Origin: DASUNP01 sp035249305
GTDB lineage: Bacteria; Acidobacteriota; Blastocatellia; UBA7656
Assembly (NCBI GenBank): GCA_035249305.1
Contig: DATFGQ010000131.1
Location: 62,001 to 126,000 of the forward strand
Length of the DNA stretch: 64,000 nt
Direction of reading: 5' to 3'
Shown: positions 42,748-51,866 of the stretch, in pieces
How the letters are laid out: every line of letters begins with the position of its first letter
Numbering within the stretch: position 1 is the stretch's first letter
Made by a program: the position numbers and the translations under genes
Notes under the pieces: generated by a model
The model's database searches: none
What the model was told of the DNA's origin: nothing
The model's input: only the letters and a program-made list of their open reading frames with translations

Positions 42748-45294
42748 ATGATTCGCAGATTAATGTTCCCCATATTCGCCATCGTCCTCTGGCTTTCGAC
42801 CGGGGCGATGGGTACGCAGGCGGCTACGCTGTCGCCTACTCTCCAGAACCGACTGGCAAATGCAACGGGTAGCACCTCGTTGGGAGTCGTCATCATATCC
42901 TTCAATACGAATTCAGGTCTTACGGATTCTCACCTCAACGTGTTGAGGGGCGTGGGCATCCTCAAAGGTCTCAAGCTCAGCAAGCTCGGCATGGTGGCCG
43001 CGCCCGCCACGGTCGCGCAAGTCCGCGCGCTGGCGTCGAACGCCGCCGTGCGGTCTGTGTGGTCGAACGACAGGCTCTTTTATTATATGAATCAGGCGCG
43101 CGTGCTGACGGGCGTCGACCGCCTGCGCACTGAGAACCAGTTCATACAGGCGAACGGCGGGCTGCCCGTGTCGGGCGCTGGCAACTTCGCCGTAGTCGTG
43201 AACGACTCCGGCATAGACGCCACGCACGGCGACCTACAGTTCGGCTCTAAAGTTATTGAGAACGTCCAGATATTGACAGACACCGCGACGCTGGTCGGCT
43301 TCACTCCGCTCCTGGCAATAAACGGCATCCCGAACACCGACACGCACGTGGGCCACGGCACTCATTGCGCGGGCATACTCGGGGGGACGGGCCTGCGATC
43401 GAACGGGGTTCACGCGGGCGTAGCGCCCGGCGTAAAGCTGATCGGCACGGGCTCCGGCGCGGGGCTGTTCATCCTCAACGCGCTCGGCGGCTACGAGTGG
43501 TCGCTCGCGAACCAGTTCCAGCACAACATACGGATCATATCGAACTCGTGGGGGTCGGGCGGGCCGTTCGATCCCAACGACCCGGTCAACATCGCGACGC
43601 GCGTGGCTTACGAGCGCAACATCATCTCGGTCTTTGCCGCGGGCAACTCGGGGCCGGGGCCTGACACGCACAACCCATACGGCAAAGCCCCGTGGGTCAT
43701 CTCCGTAGCGGCGGGCACCAAAGAGGGCGGGCTCGCAAGCTTCTCGTCGCGCGGCACGCCTAGAGAAGAGCGGCTGACCGACAACGACCCGCTCAACGAC
43801 AACGACGCGCCTACGATCACCGCGCCCGGCACCGGCCGCGAGTTCGAATCCAACGCCGCGCGCTTCAGCGCCGCGATAGTTTCGACGCGCTCATCTTCCA
43901 ACGTAGTCGCCAACGGCCTGACCGACGACACGGAGCTTCCGGTCGCCCTCCTGCCTTTCTACACGCAGATCTCGGGCACCTCGATGGCATGCCCGTTCGT
44001 GGCCGGCGTGGTTGCCTTGATGCTCGACGCGGACCCGACGCTCACGCCCGATCAAGTGAAGCAGATCATCCAGCAGACGGCCTCGCACATGCCCGGTCGT
44101 GAAGATTACGAAGTCGGCGCGGGCTACATCAACGCCTACGCCGCCGTCGATAAAGTCTTCAACCGCTCGAAGAGCTATGGCGCGCCGATAGCGCCGGAGT
44201 TCAACACGGACATCGCGATCCAGTACCAGCCGACCGCTACCAATTTCAGCATAGACTTCACGCCTCAAGCGCCCGGCCCGAACAGCACGAACACCTTCCG
44301 CTTCACGGTTGAGCCGGGCATAGGGCTGCTCAACGTCCGCATAGACTTCGGGACCAACGTGGTGACCGACGAGGTCGGAAACTCGATGGGGCTGCAACTC
44401 TACCCGCCGGGATGCACGGAGCTTGAGTGCGGCTACAACAGCGGGCTGACGCTCCCCGCGCTCGATTCGCCGCGCCGCCAGATCATAGTCAGAAACCCGC
44501 CGCCGGGCGAATGGGTTGCGGAGGTGCGCGGCCTGCGCGGTCTGACATTGACGGCGGCCGGAGTCGCGCTGCCTACGTCGCCGTTCGGAATAGCCGTGCC
44601 CGAGCGCGTAGACGGCATCATCAAGAAGGCCGTGATCACTGTCGAAGAGCCGTCCGACATCGCGGGCCACCCGGCCGAGCAGCAGATTCGAGCCGCGTTA
44701 GAGAGCCGGATGATGGACACGTTCCCCGACAACACGTTCCAGCCGAATGAGTTCGTATCCCGTTCGGACTTCGCGCTATTGCTTGCGTTGAACACGCCGC
44801 TGCGCCAGTGGCTGGGCGCCACGCCCCGTTTCAACGATGTGTCCGGGAGTCTAGCGGCGATGGCCGAAGCCGTGACCGCTAACGGCTCGACGCTCAGGGA
44901 TTGGGACTTCACGCCGCAGGGGATGCTCGGGGCCAGCGGCTCGACCTTCGATCCGACCGGCAAGCTCAATCGAGTGGAGCTGGCGGTCGCGCTCATTCGC
45001 GCGCTCGGGCTCGACAGCGAAGCGAGGGCGATGGCCGGCTCACAGGTCACCGTGATCTATAACGGCCAGACGCTTGTGCTGACCGACAACGACGACATTC
45101 CGGCCGCCTCGCGCGGGTACGTGCAACTGGCGCTGGACCGTGGAATTCTGCAAGCCTTCTTCTCGCTTGAGCAGGGTCCATTCGACACGCAGCCGACTTT
45201 GAAGGCGCGCGTTCTGCCGGGTGAGGCTGTCGACAGGGCTTGGGCCGCCTACGCGCTGGCGAATTTCAAGAGCCGCTTCGTAGCCGGCAATTGA
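42748..45294 (+). CDS. Secreted S8 (subtilisin) protease with C-terminal SLH-like repeats
   Basis: 848 aa from the ATG at 42748, chosen for AGGAGG nine bases upstream and an immediate signal peptide (MIRRLMFPIFAIVLWLSTGA). An I9-like prosegment (about 40-110) precedes the S8 domain: catalytic D153 (VVVNDSGIDA), H203 (GHGTHCAG), oxyanion N300 (AAGNSG) and S412 (GTSMACP). A beta-rich middle follows, and the last 190 residues carry SLH-like units (MDTFPDNTFQPNEFVSRSDF, FDPTGKLNRVELAVALI) that would anchor it at the cell surface. It follows the chaperone gene closely. Confidence 0.9.
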   Translation: MIRRLMFPIFAIVLWLSTGAMGTQAATLSPTLQNRLANATGSTSLGVVIISFNTNSGLTDSHLNVLRGVGILKGLKLSKLGMVAAPATVAQVRALASNAAVRSVWSNDRLFYYMNQARVLTGVDRLRTENQFIQANGGLPVSGAGNFAVVVNDSGIDATHGDLQFGSKVIENVQILTDTATLVGFTPLLAINGIPNTDTHVGHGTHCAGILGGTGLRSNGVHAGVAPGVKLIGTGSGAGLFILNALGGYEWSLANQFQHNIRIISNSWGSGGPFDPNDPVNIATRVAYERNIISVFAAGNSGPGPDTHNPYGKAPWVISVAAGTKEGGLASFSSRGTPREERLTDNDPLNDNDAPTITAPGTGREFESNAARFSAAIVSTRSSSNVVANGLTDDTELPVALLPFYTQISGTSMACPFVAGVVALMLDADPTLTPDQVKQIIQQTASHMPGREDYEVGAGYINAYAAVDKVFNRSKSYGAPIAPEFNTDIAIQYQPTATNFSIDFTPQAPGPNSTNTFRFTVEPGIGLLNVRIDFGTNVVTDEVGNSMGLQLYPPGCTELECGYNSGLTLPALDSPRRQIIVRNPPPGEWVAEVRGLRGLTLTAAGVALPTSPFGIAVPERVDGIIKKAVITVEEPSDIAGHPAEQQIRAALESRMMDTFPDNTFQPNEFVSRSDFALLLALNTPLRQWLGATPRFNDVSGSLAAMAEAVTANGSTLRDWDFTPQGMLGASGSTFDPTGKLNRVELAVALIRALGLDSEARAMAGSQVTVIYNGQTLVLTDNDDIPAASRGYVQLALDRGILQAFFSLEQGPFDTQPTLKARVLPGEAVDRAWAAYALANFKSRFVAGN

Positions 45295-45356
45295 TACTGA
45301 ATTAGCCGTGGCGCCGTTATAGCCGTAGCGGCGCCGCGGCTGCCCCGCTGGTCCGG

Positions 45357-45401
45357 GGGCGCTCTCGCTTGGGATGAAAAAGGGAGCGCCTTTGGGCCAG
45401 C
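45357..45401 (+). terminator. Probable terminator between the two S8 protease genes
   Basis: GGCGCTC and GAGCGCC pair across a 19-base purine-rich loop, followed by TTTGGG. It is 65 bp past the first protease stop; the short T-run makes it a modest candidate. Confidence 0.45.
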
Positions 45402-45450
45402 TCCCCGACTTGATATCGCAAATTTGAAATAATAAGAGGAGATTAAACCG

Positions 45451-47502
45451 ATGAGAAAGATCCTCGCGACCGTCTCAATCTGTTTTGTCATTGCGCTCAC
45501 ACTCTTTCTCACGCGCAAGGCCGACAGCTTTACGGCCGAGCCGGCGACGCCCGCGATTTCAGCGGCCAGCGTAGACCCGCTGCTCACAACATTCTTTTCG
45601 ACGGCCGCCGCAAGCACAAAAGCCCCCGTCGTCATCACCTATGACCACACGCCTGCGGCGGCGGAGATAAGTCTGCTGAGGTCGGCAGGGATAACGGAAG
45701 GGTTCGTGTTGAGGGCGCTCCCGATGGTCTTCGTCGACATGGACTCGGCGCAGCTACAGACAGTGGGCTCGCAGCCCGGCGTCATCTCCGTCTGGGGCAA
45801 CCGCGTGCTAAAGCCTTTCATGAACTCTTCGCGCCGGATGATAGGGGCGACACAGTTGACGGCAGACCGCGAGGTGACGGCGCGCAACCTGCGCAACCCC
45901 GGTATGCCCATCTCGGGCAAGGGCGTCGGCGTGGCCTACATCGACACTGGAATCGACGCTACTAACCGCGACCTTGAGCTAGGGCGAAAGACCGTTCAGA
46001 ACGTGATTCAGCCGCTGTCGCACGGCGTCATCTCTGACCCGCTTCTCGGACTGTTCGGAATTTCGATATCGGACTTGATCGCGGACTCGGCTCCGGGGTT
46101 CGTGCCGCCTATCTACGTCGAGAACGTCCCGACATCAGACCTTGAGAGCGGGCACGGCACGCACGGCGCGGGGGTGACCGCGGGGACGGGCGCGAACTCC
46201 GGCGGGCTTTACAGTGGAGTCGCCCCCGGCGCTCACCTAGTCGGCATCAACTCGGGCTATGATCTCGGGCTGCCGCTGATCGCGATACTTGCGAGTTACG
46301 ATTACGCGATGGTCAACCAGTTCCAGCACAACATTCGGATCATCAACAACTCGTGGGGCTCGGGTTTCGCGGAATCAGAGATAGACCCGAACAACCCCAT
46401 TAATGTCGCGACGCGCCGCGCGCACGACCTGAACATGGTCGTAGTCTTTGCCGCGGGCAACGACGGAGATACTGAGAACGCAATCAACCCATACGCGACG
46501 ATGCCCTGGACCATCTGCGCGGCTGCGGGCGAGAAGCAAGGCTACGGCACGCCTGCCGGCTTCAGCTCTCGCGGCAAAGACAACGGCACAGGGACGGACG
46601 TGGCCGGAATGCCCGCGGACCCGAACGCGCCGCCGAACCTGCGCCCGGACATCACAGCCCCTGGCGTCGCGGTCATCGCGCCGCGCGCGCGCAACCTCGG
46701 CCCGTTTATGGAAGCCAACAGCGTTCTCAACAACGACCTGTTGAAAGTGCCCCCGGCATTTCAGCCTAACTACCTGTCGGCCAACGGGACGAGCTTCGCC
46801 TGTCCGACGATCAGCGGCATGGTCGCGCTGATGCTCGAAGCCAACCCGCAGATGACGCCCGACGACGTAGTCACGATAATGCGCCAGACGGCCAACCCTA
46901 TGCCTTACGAAGAGCGTGTAGTCGGCGCAGGTTTCGTCGACGCGCGCAACGCCGTTCGCCGGATATTCAACCTCTCGGCCGTAGCTCACCCGGCTGACCT
47001 GTTCCCGCCGCCGGGGCTTGAGATTGTCGATCTAGGCGACGACCAGATAGGGACGCCCGCTCAAGACATTGTCTCGGCGGATTATCAGTATGACGCGGCT
47101 AATCGCCAAGTCGTATACACCTTGACGCTGGCGAGCCTTTCGACGCGGACTACGAACATGCAGTGGATTCAAGGCTCGAACTTTGGGACGACGACGCTGT
47201 TCGTCACGACCGAGATAGGTCCGCTGGGCGCACCTGTTTTCGAATATGGGAAGATCGAGTTGTTGCCGACAGGGACGCGCCAGCAGACTACGCTCGGGGC
47301 TGCGGATTCGGGCGAGATCCGCGGGAATCAAATTATCATTCGCCTTTCGATCGATAAGATAAACGCGGGAGTCGGTTTCAACGTCTTGAACACGACCTCG
47401 ACGACTACTGAAGTGATAGCGCAGGTGCTGATAGGCGGGGCGGGCACGGGGTTGTTATTCCCGGCCGACACGGCTAACGGCAACGACTTCGAAGTGAGAT
47501 AA
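45451..47502 (+). CDS. Secreted S8 (subtilisin) protease
   Basis: 683 aa, preceded by AAGAGGAG. Signal peptide MRKILATVSICFVIALTLFL is followed by a prosegment, and the S8 domain with D165 (AYIDTGIDA), H235 (SGHGTHGAG), oxyanion N337 (AAGNDG) and S448 (GTSFACP). A beta-sandwich-like C-terminal region (about 515-683) replaces the SLH repeats of the upstream paralogue. The two proteases share the NQFQHNIRII(N/S)NSWGSG block, so they arose by duplication and diverged. Likely extracellular. Confidence 0.92.
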   Translation: MRKILATVSICFVIALTLFLTRKADSFTAEPATPAISAASVDPLLTTFFSTAAASTKAPVVITYDHTPAAAEISLLRSAGITEGFVLRALPMVFVDMDSAQLQTVGSQPGVISVWGNRVLKPFMNSSRRMIGATQLTADREVTARNLRNPGMPISGKGVGVAYIDTGIDATNRDLELGRKTVQNVIQPLSHGVISDPLLGLFGISISDLIADSAPGFVPPIYVENVPTSDLESGHGTHGAGVTAGTGANSGGLYSGVAPGAHLVGINSGYDLGLPLIAILASYDYAMVNQFQHNIRIINNSWGSGFAESEIDPNNPINVATRRAHDLNMVVVFAAGNDGDTENAINPYATMPWTICAAAGEKQGYGTPAGFSSRGKDNGTGTDVAGMPADPNAPPNLRPDITAPGVAVIAPRARNLGPFMEANSVLNNDLLKVPPAFQPNYLSANGTSFACPTISGMVALMLEANPQMTPDDVVTIMRQTANPMPYEERVVGAGFVDARNAVRRIFNLSAVAHPADLFPPPGLEIVDLGDDQIGTPAQDIVSADYQYDAANRQVVYTLTLASLSTRTTNMQWIQGSNFGTTTLFVTTEIGPLGAPVFEYGKIELLPTGTRQQTTLGAADSGEIRGNQIIIRLSIDKINAGVGFNVLNTTSTTTEVIAQVLIGGAGTGLLFPADTANGNDFEVR

Positions 47503-47523
47503 AGTCTATCCTCCTGACGCAGG

Positions 47524-47557
47524 GCGCGGCGAGGGCGGTTGACCGCCCTCGCCGCGC
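47524..47557 (+). terminator. Strong hairpin terminator after the second S8 gene
   Basis: Perfect 16-bp arms, GCGCGGCGAGGGCGGT and ACCGCCCTCGCCGCGC, with a 2-base loop, followed by TCGTTTCC. It is 22 bp past the protease stop. It separates the GC-rich protease block from the AT-richer cassette that follows. Confidence 0.7.
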
Positions 47558-47658
47558 TCGTTTCCGGCAAAGCACGAGTTAGATTTTGACTCTGCATAAA
47601 TACGAGTTAGGCTGCTTGGAGATACGCACTACCGCTAGAATTAATGTATTATTGAAAT

Positions 47659-48075
47659 ATGAATACTGATAGGTCTAAAGAGAAAAAAGCTGCCAAGTTA
47701 CGAGATGAGTGGACGCAGACAGTCCAAGATCTAGAACGAGAAATATCCGACTGGGCGAAGGCTGAAGGATGGAATGTTCACGCATCTGAAAAAGTCGTTA
47801 GCGAAGAATCAATAGGCACCTATATTGTACCTGATTTGATTATAGAGACACCCGAAGGCGAACGCCTGATCTTGGAGGTTAAAGGTCGAGGACCAGCAAA
47901 CTCATCAGGTCGCGTGCAGCTTTCTGCCTGGCCTACTTTATTCAGAGTACTCCTGCTTCATAAATCTGATAATGATAGTTGGATAATCCGAACAGATTCA
48001 GGAATTCCGCTTCGAAGCACTTGGAACCGTGAAACATTTATAACGCTAGCTAAAGACTTATTAAGTGCAGAATAG
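47659..48075 (+). CDS. PD-(D/E)xK nuclease-like protein
   Basis: 138 aa. The core PD-(D/E)xK signature is complete: VPD with D59, then LEVK with E73 and K75 on the next strand (ERLILEVKGRGP). A charged helix occupies residues 5-38 and Q87 follows the catalytic strand, as in many restriction-type nuclease folds. It could cut DNA or act in a toxin-antitoxin or defence pair. Codon use is markedly AT-richer than in the flanking genes, suggesting recent transfer. It overlaps the HEPN-like gene by one base, so the two proteins are coupled. No restriction methyltransferase gene is adjacent. Confidence 0.7.
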   Translation: MNTDRSKEKKAAKLRDEWTQTVQDLEREISDWAKAEGWNVHASEKVVSEESIGTYIVPDLIIETPEGERLILEVKGRGPANSSGRVQLSAWPTLFRVLLLHKSDNDSWIIRTDSGIPLRSTWNRETFITLAKDLLSAE

Positions 48076-48542
48076 TGAGCGAACTATACATTCGAAAGCT
48101 AGGCCGTATTCGTGATGAATACGATGCAGCAGTCGGCGCGTTGGCGTATGTAAGCGCTAATTGGCATAAGCAGAATATCTTTAACTCCGAGGCGCTGGAG
48201 ACGAGCAGTATTGAAGAGGTAAGACGTGCGGCAGCTAACTTAGAATCTACCTACCTGATTCATATATTTTCAGTATTTGAGGGGATATTGAAAGGGCACC
48301 TTGCTCGGAACCATCCGAGGATAAAAGTGACAGATGACGTTTCAGCAGCTTGGTTAATAAGGTGCATATCAGGCATAAAACAATATCACATTAATGCTCA
48401 ACTTAGGGACAAGGTGCATGGAGTCCGTAAATACCGTAACTATTTGGTTCATCAAGGAGGCTCAATGCCGGCACCTGTTCAATTATCTGAGGCTCTGGCA
48501 AGGCTCACAACATTTGTTCAACGACTACCAGATCCGCGATAG
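48075..48542 (+). CDS. HEPN-like putative ribonuclease
   Basis: 155 aa, started at the GTG at 48075 that overlaps the previous TAG. All-helical, with the R-x4-H motif of HEPN RNases at R121-N-Y-L-V-H126, in the usual position near the end of the last long helix (VRKYRNYLVHQGG). A second helix has LESTYLIHIFSVFEGILK, common in larger HEPN-like families. HEPN toxins cleave RNA and are usually held in check by a partner; here the overlapping nuclease-like gene is the only candidate partner. AT-rich codon use matches its partner gene. Weak homology to known toxins cannot be judged from sequence alone. Confidence 0.62.
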   Translation: MSELYIRKLGRIRDEYDAAVGALAYVSANWHKQNIFNSEALETSSIEEVRRAAANLESTYLIHIFSVFEGILKGHLARNHPRIKVTDDVSAAWLIRCISGIKQYHINAQLRDKVHGVRKYRNYLVHQGGSMPAPVQLSEALARLTTFVQRLPDPR

Positions 48543-48698
48543 AAGCAGCCTAACAAGCTTGTGCTCTGGAGCCGCGCGAGCGGATTTCGTATCTCTCCAT
48601 CAGAAGGCTCATCTTAATGAATCGAAATTCGAGCCTATGCCCGTAGTAGAGATTGACCCCGATGATGAGTTTCACGCGGGAAAGGAGAAAACCTAACA

Positions 48699-49091
48699 AT
48701 GGCAGAACACCCCAATGCTACGATGATGAGACGCGCCGCAGAGGCTTTTATCAATGGCGACATGGCTACGCTCAAACAGCTCATTGCCGAAGACGCCGTA
48801 TGGCACGTGCCCGGCCGCAGCCAGCTCGCTGGCGACTACAGCGGTCACGACCAGATATTCGGCTTTTTCGGGAAGCTCATGGAGTTAACCGGAGGGACTT
48901 TCAAGATTGAAGTTCACGACGTTCTGGCGACAGACGACCACGTGGTCAACCTCGACAGGATGACCGCCACGCGGGGCCATAAAAAGCTCGACATGGACCT
49001 CATTCTCGTGGTCCACCCGAAAGACGGAAGGATCGCCGAAGCCTGGGACCGATTCTCAGATCAGTACGCCTGGGATGACTTCTGGGCGTAG
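48699..49091 (+). CDS. SnoaL/NTF2-like protein
   Basis: 130 aa, preceded by AAAGGAGAAAACCTAACA. Typical cone-shaped NTF2 fold: MMRRAAEAFINGDMATLKQLIAEDAVWHVPG at the N-terminus, shown here as the helix and the first strand, then FFGKLMELTGGTFKIEVHDVLATDDHVV and a C-terminal ILVVHPKDGRIAEAWDRFSD. Members include small-molecule isomerases and cyclases as well as binding proteins; no catalytic Asp/His pair is decisive here. GC-rich codon use returns to the genome's norm after the AT-rich cassette. Confidence 0.85.
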   Translation: MAEHPNATMMRRAAEAFINGDMATLKQLIAEDAVWHVPGRSQLAGDYSGHDQIFGFFGKLMELTGGTFKIEVHDVLATDDHVVNLDRMTATRGHKKLDMDLILVVHPKDGRIAEAWDRFSDQYAWDDFWA

Positions 49092-49369
49092 GGCGCAGGA
49101 TTCCTTAGACATACGCAGCCGCTTTATTGCATCCAGCTAAAACCACTCTAGCGATTATCACCGTAAATCCAGGTGAAATATGAATTGCTGTGGCTGGCAC
49201 GGCCATTGCAATAAGTAATCGCGAGTCGCCGCTGGCGGCTCGAATACAAAAACGATGAGAGTCGTTTCGGTCTAACACGCGCACCGTTCTGTCAGCGGCG
49301 TGAAGGTGGGGGCGGGCCAAAGCCATCGTCTGACCTCGCGCCGCGCAGGACGGACTGATTCGAGTACGG

Positions 49370-49552
49370 ATGGGTGGGGCTGCTTTGTTTGCTGCAATTA
49401 TATTAGAAGCCGAATGGCAATGGTTGTTATGCGCGGCCGTGGCCTTCGTTTACGGCCTGGCGGTTATGTTGACCGTCATCGCGCTGCTCGTTAAGAGCGC
49501 GCAGAGGCATTACAAGGCTGAACAGAAGGGCAACGCCGAGATCGAATCTTAA
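49370..49552 (+). CDS. Possible small two-helix membrane protein
   Basis: 60 aa: GAALFAAIILEAEW, then a second hydrophobic segment (about 17-42, WLLCAAVAFVYGLAVMLTVIALLV) and a charged tail QRHYKAEQKGNAEIES. The hydrophobic-then-charged pattern looks like a real membrane protein, but the ribosome binding site is poor and part of the frame has untypical codon use. The rest of 49092-49784 holds no other gene. Confidence 0.35.
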   Translation: MGGAALFAAIILEAEWQWLLCAAVAFVYGLAVMLTVIALLVKSAQRHYKAEQKGNAEIES

Positions 49553-49606
49553 TGAGCTTCCCGGGGAGGGTCACTGGCGAGCGGCCTTCAGAGAGGAACC
49601 CGGGAC

Positions 49607-49710
49607 GAGCGGCTGCGGGGCGAGCGAGCAAATCACAGGAGCGCTGAGGAAAGCAGAGGCCACAACGCTCGGTGACGCGCGACTGAAAATTCTCGCCCCC
49701 GCAGCCGCTC
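49607..49710. other. Long hairpin with 18-bp arms
   Basis: GAGCGGCTGCGGGGCGAG (49607-49624) pairs with CTCGCCCCCGCAGCCGCTC (49692-49710), one bulge, across a 67-base loop. It directly precedes a CTGAGTGCT-type repeat. It may be a structured RNA or a repeat element; no coding content. Confidence 0.5.
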
Positions 49711-49718
49711 AAAATAAA

Positions 49719-49782
49719 GTGCTGAGTCCTGAGTGCTGAGTCCTAAGTGAGAACAATTACTCAGGACTCAGCACTCAGGACT
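49719..49782. repeat. CTGAGTGCT short-word inverted repeat, bidirectional terminator-like
   Basis: Left side GTGCTGAGTCCTGAGTGCTG (49719-49738 and on to 49748) and right side ACTCAGGACTCAGCACTCAG (49759-49778, to 49782) form a long stem. A TTTTT run follows on the plus strand, and it abuts the DUF3108-like gene's stop on the minus strand. Confidence 0.8.
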
Positions 49783-49784
49783 TT

Positions 49785-50579
49785 TTACTTCTTCTTCGTT
49801 CCCGTCGCCGAGGTGAGCTCGACGCGGACCTCGCCCCAGTTAGGCTCGGCCGTTATCAACACGGGTAAGCGGCGCTTGTCCGTCGTCACGTACATCTTCA
49901 GGTTGTAGAGGTTGCTCTTCCCGCGCCCGCCCGCCATCTCCGTAGTAATCCTTACCGCTTCGTAACTGCCCGCGCGCGTGGTGATCTTTTCGCGGGCTTC
50001 AGGCTTGACCTTTATCGCGTAGACCTTGTTGTCTTCGATCAGGTTGAAGCTGCGCGTCTTGCCCGGCGTCAAGTCGATCGTGCGTATGGCGTAAAGCAGA
50101 CCCGCGAGGTCGTATGTGTCCGGCGGTATCTCTATCGTCGTCCCGTCGGCGAGTCGCGCGGTGTGGCGCTGCTGATCAATCATGACCGATGTCTCTTCGC
50201 GCTTCTTGCCGCGCCTCGATTTTTTCTCGGCGCGGAAAGGCTGCATCGTCGCCGCGTTGATGAAAGACTCGTACACGTCGTTGACTTTGAAGACGATCGC
50301 GCTGACCAGACCTACGGACTGCGCCTGCGCGCTCACGTGAAAGCCATCTACGCCGTCAAAGCTGCGCCGGTCTTTAGTCTCCAGCGTCAGCTCGCCCGCC
50401 ACGATGAAGTTCGACCACGAGACGTCATAGCTCAGCCGCTCGCCCACTGCGAAAGGGGCTTCGGCGGTGGTCGCGCTTACGGCCCTGGTCTGCTTGACGG
50501 GTTTGTCCTCGGCCAGGCCCGCGGGCGTCAAAATGGCGATCAGCGAGAGCGCAATTACTATTTTTTTCAATCTTGACAC
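49785..50579 (-). CDS. DUF3108-like secreted protein
   Basis: 264 aa from the GTG at 50579, where GGAGG lies 11 bases upstream and a signal peptide starts at once (MSRLKKIVIALSLIAILTPAGLA); an ATG at 50609 gives 10 more residues. The mature part is beta-rich: PFAVGERLSYDVSWSNFIVAGE, then FKVNDVYESFINAATMQPFRAEK and a C-terminal VYAIKVKPEAREKI ... PVLITAEPNWGEVRVEL. These are marks of the DUF3108 family, periplasmic proteins of unknown function. It is close to the M23 peptidase gene on the same strand, so they may share a transcript. Confidence 0.82.
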   Translation of the reverse strand: MSRLKKIVIALSLIAILTPAGLAEDKPVKQTRAVSATTAEAPFAVGERLSYDVSWSNFIVAGELTLETKDRRSFDGVDGFHVSAQAQSVGLVSAIVFKVNDVYESFINAATMQPFRAEKKSRRGKKREETSVMIDQQRHTARLADGTTIEIPPDTYDLAGLLYAIRTIDLTPGKTRSFNLIEDNKVYAIKVKPEAREKITTRAGSYEAVRITTEMAGGRGKSNLYNLKMYVTTDKRRLPVLITAEPNWGEVRVELTSATGTKKK

Positions 50580-50747
50580 TACCAAAAGAACCTCCAAATC
50601 GGTTTTCATCAAGATGAGATGCGCTCCACTGATTACATGATGCCCCATCCGATCTTAGGGTGACAAGCCGGGCGCGGCGCGCAAAATAAAAAGCGGGACA
50701 GGTCTTAAAGGGCCTGCCCCGCGCGATCAGTCTTTGCTAGGGAGATA

Positions 50748-51608
50748 CTACTTATCCTGCTTCTGAGTCGATTCTGAGGGGAGTGTGTTGAAAAACTCGC
50801 TCGTCGCGTCAAGGGCCAAGGGCTGGAGCGGGTTCACAGGGTTATCATTAATTCGCACTTCGTAGTGCAGGTGCGGCGAGGTGGCCCGCCCCGTCGATCC
50901 TGCGTATCCTATGACGGTCCCGCGCTCGACGCGCGTGCCGACCGCGACCGCGTAGCTTGAAAGGTGCGCGTAGTGAGTCGTCACTCCGCCGCCATGATTG
51001 ATGACGATCAGGTTGCCGTAGCCGTGATACCAGCCGGCGAACTGTACTACGCCCGGATGGCTCGCGCCTACGGGGTCGCCCCAGCGGGCCTTTATGTCTA
51101 CGCCGGAATGGAACCGCGCGCGCCCGGTGAAGGGGTCGCTGCGGTAGCCGTAAAGGCTGCCGATCTTGACGTTCGATATAATGGGGCGCTGCTCGTACTT
51201 AAGCTCGGGCTTTGATTCGCCCGGAGCTAACTTTTCGGGGGGGATCACAACCACCTGCGGTCCGTCCTGGACGATCATAGGCGAGCTGTTGCCCTCTTTG
51301 TACACCTGTTCTGGGTTTACTATCCCTTCCGGGGGGATCACGATAGCTATGGGGCTGCGCTTGACGATTACCGGCGCGGGCGGGACGACTAAGTTAAGCT
51401 CTGTGGCAGCGCCCTCTTGCGGCAGAGGGTTTTGCTGGGGAGGCGTTTTTTCTTGGGCCGCGCCCTTCTTTTCGTCCTTCTGCTTTTCGACCGCCTTGGG
51501 CGAGAGTATCGTGCTCTGCTCGCCGGATTGCGTCTGCGCAGTGGCCGTTGATACCAGTGAGGCGAGTAACAGGGCAGCTACTATACCTCTGATTGTTCCT
51601 GCTATCAA
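50748..51608 (-). CDS. M23-family (LytM) peptidase
   Basis: 286 aa from a TTG at 51608 with AAAGGAGAAG upstream; an ATG at 51629 lacks such a site and would bury the signal peptide (IRGIVAALLLASLVSTATA). After a long Pro/Glu/Gln-rich linker the C-terminal LytM domain (about 150-270) has the zinc residues: FHSGVDIKARWGDPV (His, Asp) and HLHYEVR (His), with THYAHLSSY between. These enzymes cut peptidoglycan cross-links, or act as regulators when zinc residues are lost; here the ligands look intact. Probably periplasmic. Confidence 0.9.
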   Translation of the reverse strand: MIAGTIRGIVAALLLASLVSTATAQTQSGEQSTILSPKAVEKQKDEKKGAAQEKTPPQQNPLPQEGAATELNLVVPPAPVIVKRSPIAIVIPPEGIVNPEQVYKEGNSSPMIVQDGPQVVVIPPEKLAPGESKPELKYEQRPIISNVKIGSLYGYRSDPFTGRARFHSGVDIKARWGDPVGASHPGVVQFAGWYHGYGNLIVINHGGGVTTHYAHLSSYAVAVGTRVERGTVIGYAGSTGRATSPHLHYEVRINDNPVNPLQPLALDATSEFFNTLPSESTQKQDK

Positions 51609-51793
51609 AACTTCTCCTTTCAAAAACAAATATCTATCCCCTCTGCTTGAACGAAACCTAAAAGTACTGCTTAGAAGTAGGTGGGTACTGCCAGGAGCGG
51701 CATTCTATGAATCGGGCGGGCGTATGTCAACAGTTTGCCCCCTGATTGGGGGCTAAATATTCTTGTGAATTTCTTGCGGAAATACTACGGAAA

Positions 51794-51853
51794 GTCCTGA
51801 GTGCTGAGTGCTGAGTCCTGAGTTTTTTCTTTCACTCAGCACTCAGCGCTCAG
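51794..51853. repeat. CTGAGTGCT short-word hairpin, left bracket of a compound repeat
   Basis: Tandem CCTGAGTGCTGAGTGCTGAG (51797-51816) is followed by TTTTTTCTTTC and the reverse-complement words ACTCAGCACTCAGCGCTCAG. With the copy at 51996-52026 it brackets the palindrome cluster between. Confidence 0.82.
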
Positions 51854-51866
51854 AGGGCGTCTGAAA

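Noticed and set aside
43845..43860. GTTCGAATCC, a tRNA T-loop-like match
   Set aside because: It lies within the S8 protease coding sequence and lacks acceptor and anticodon stems.
48653..48910. 85-aa open frame
   Set aside because: It overlaps the SnoaL-like gene in another frame and has no ribosome binding site.
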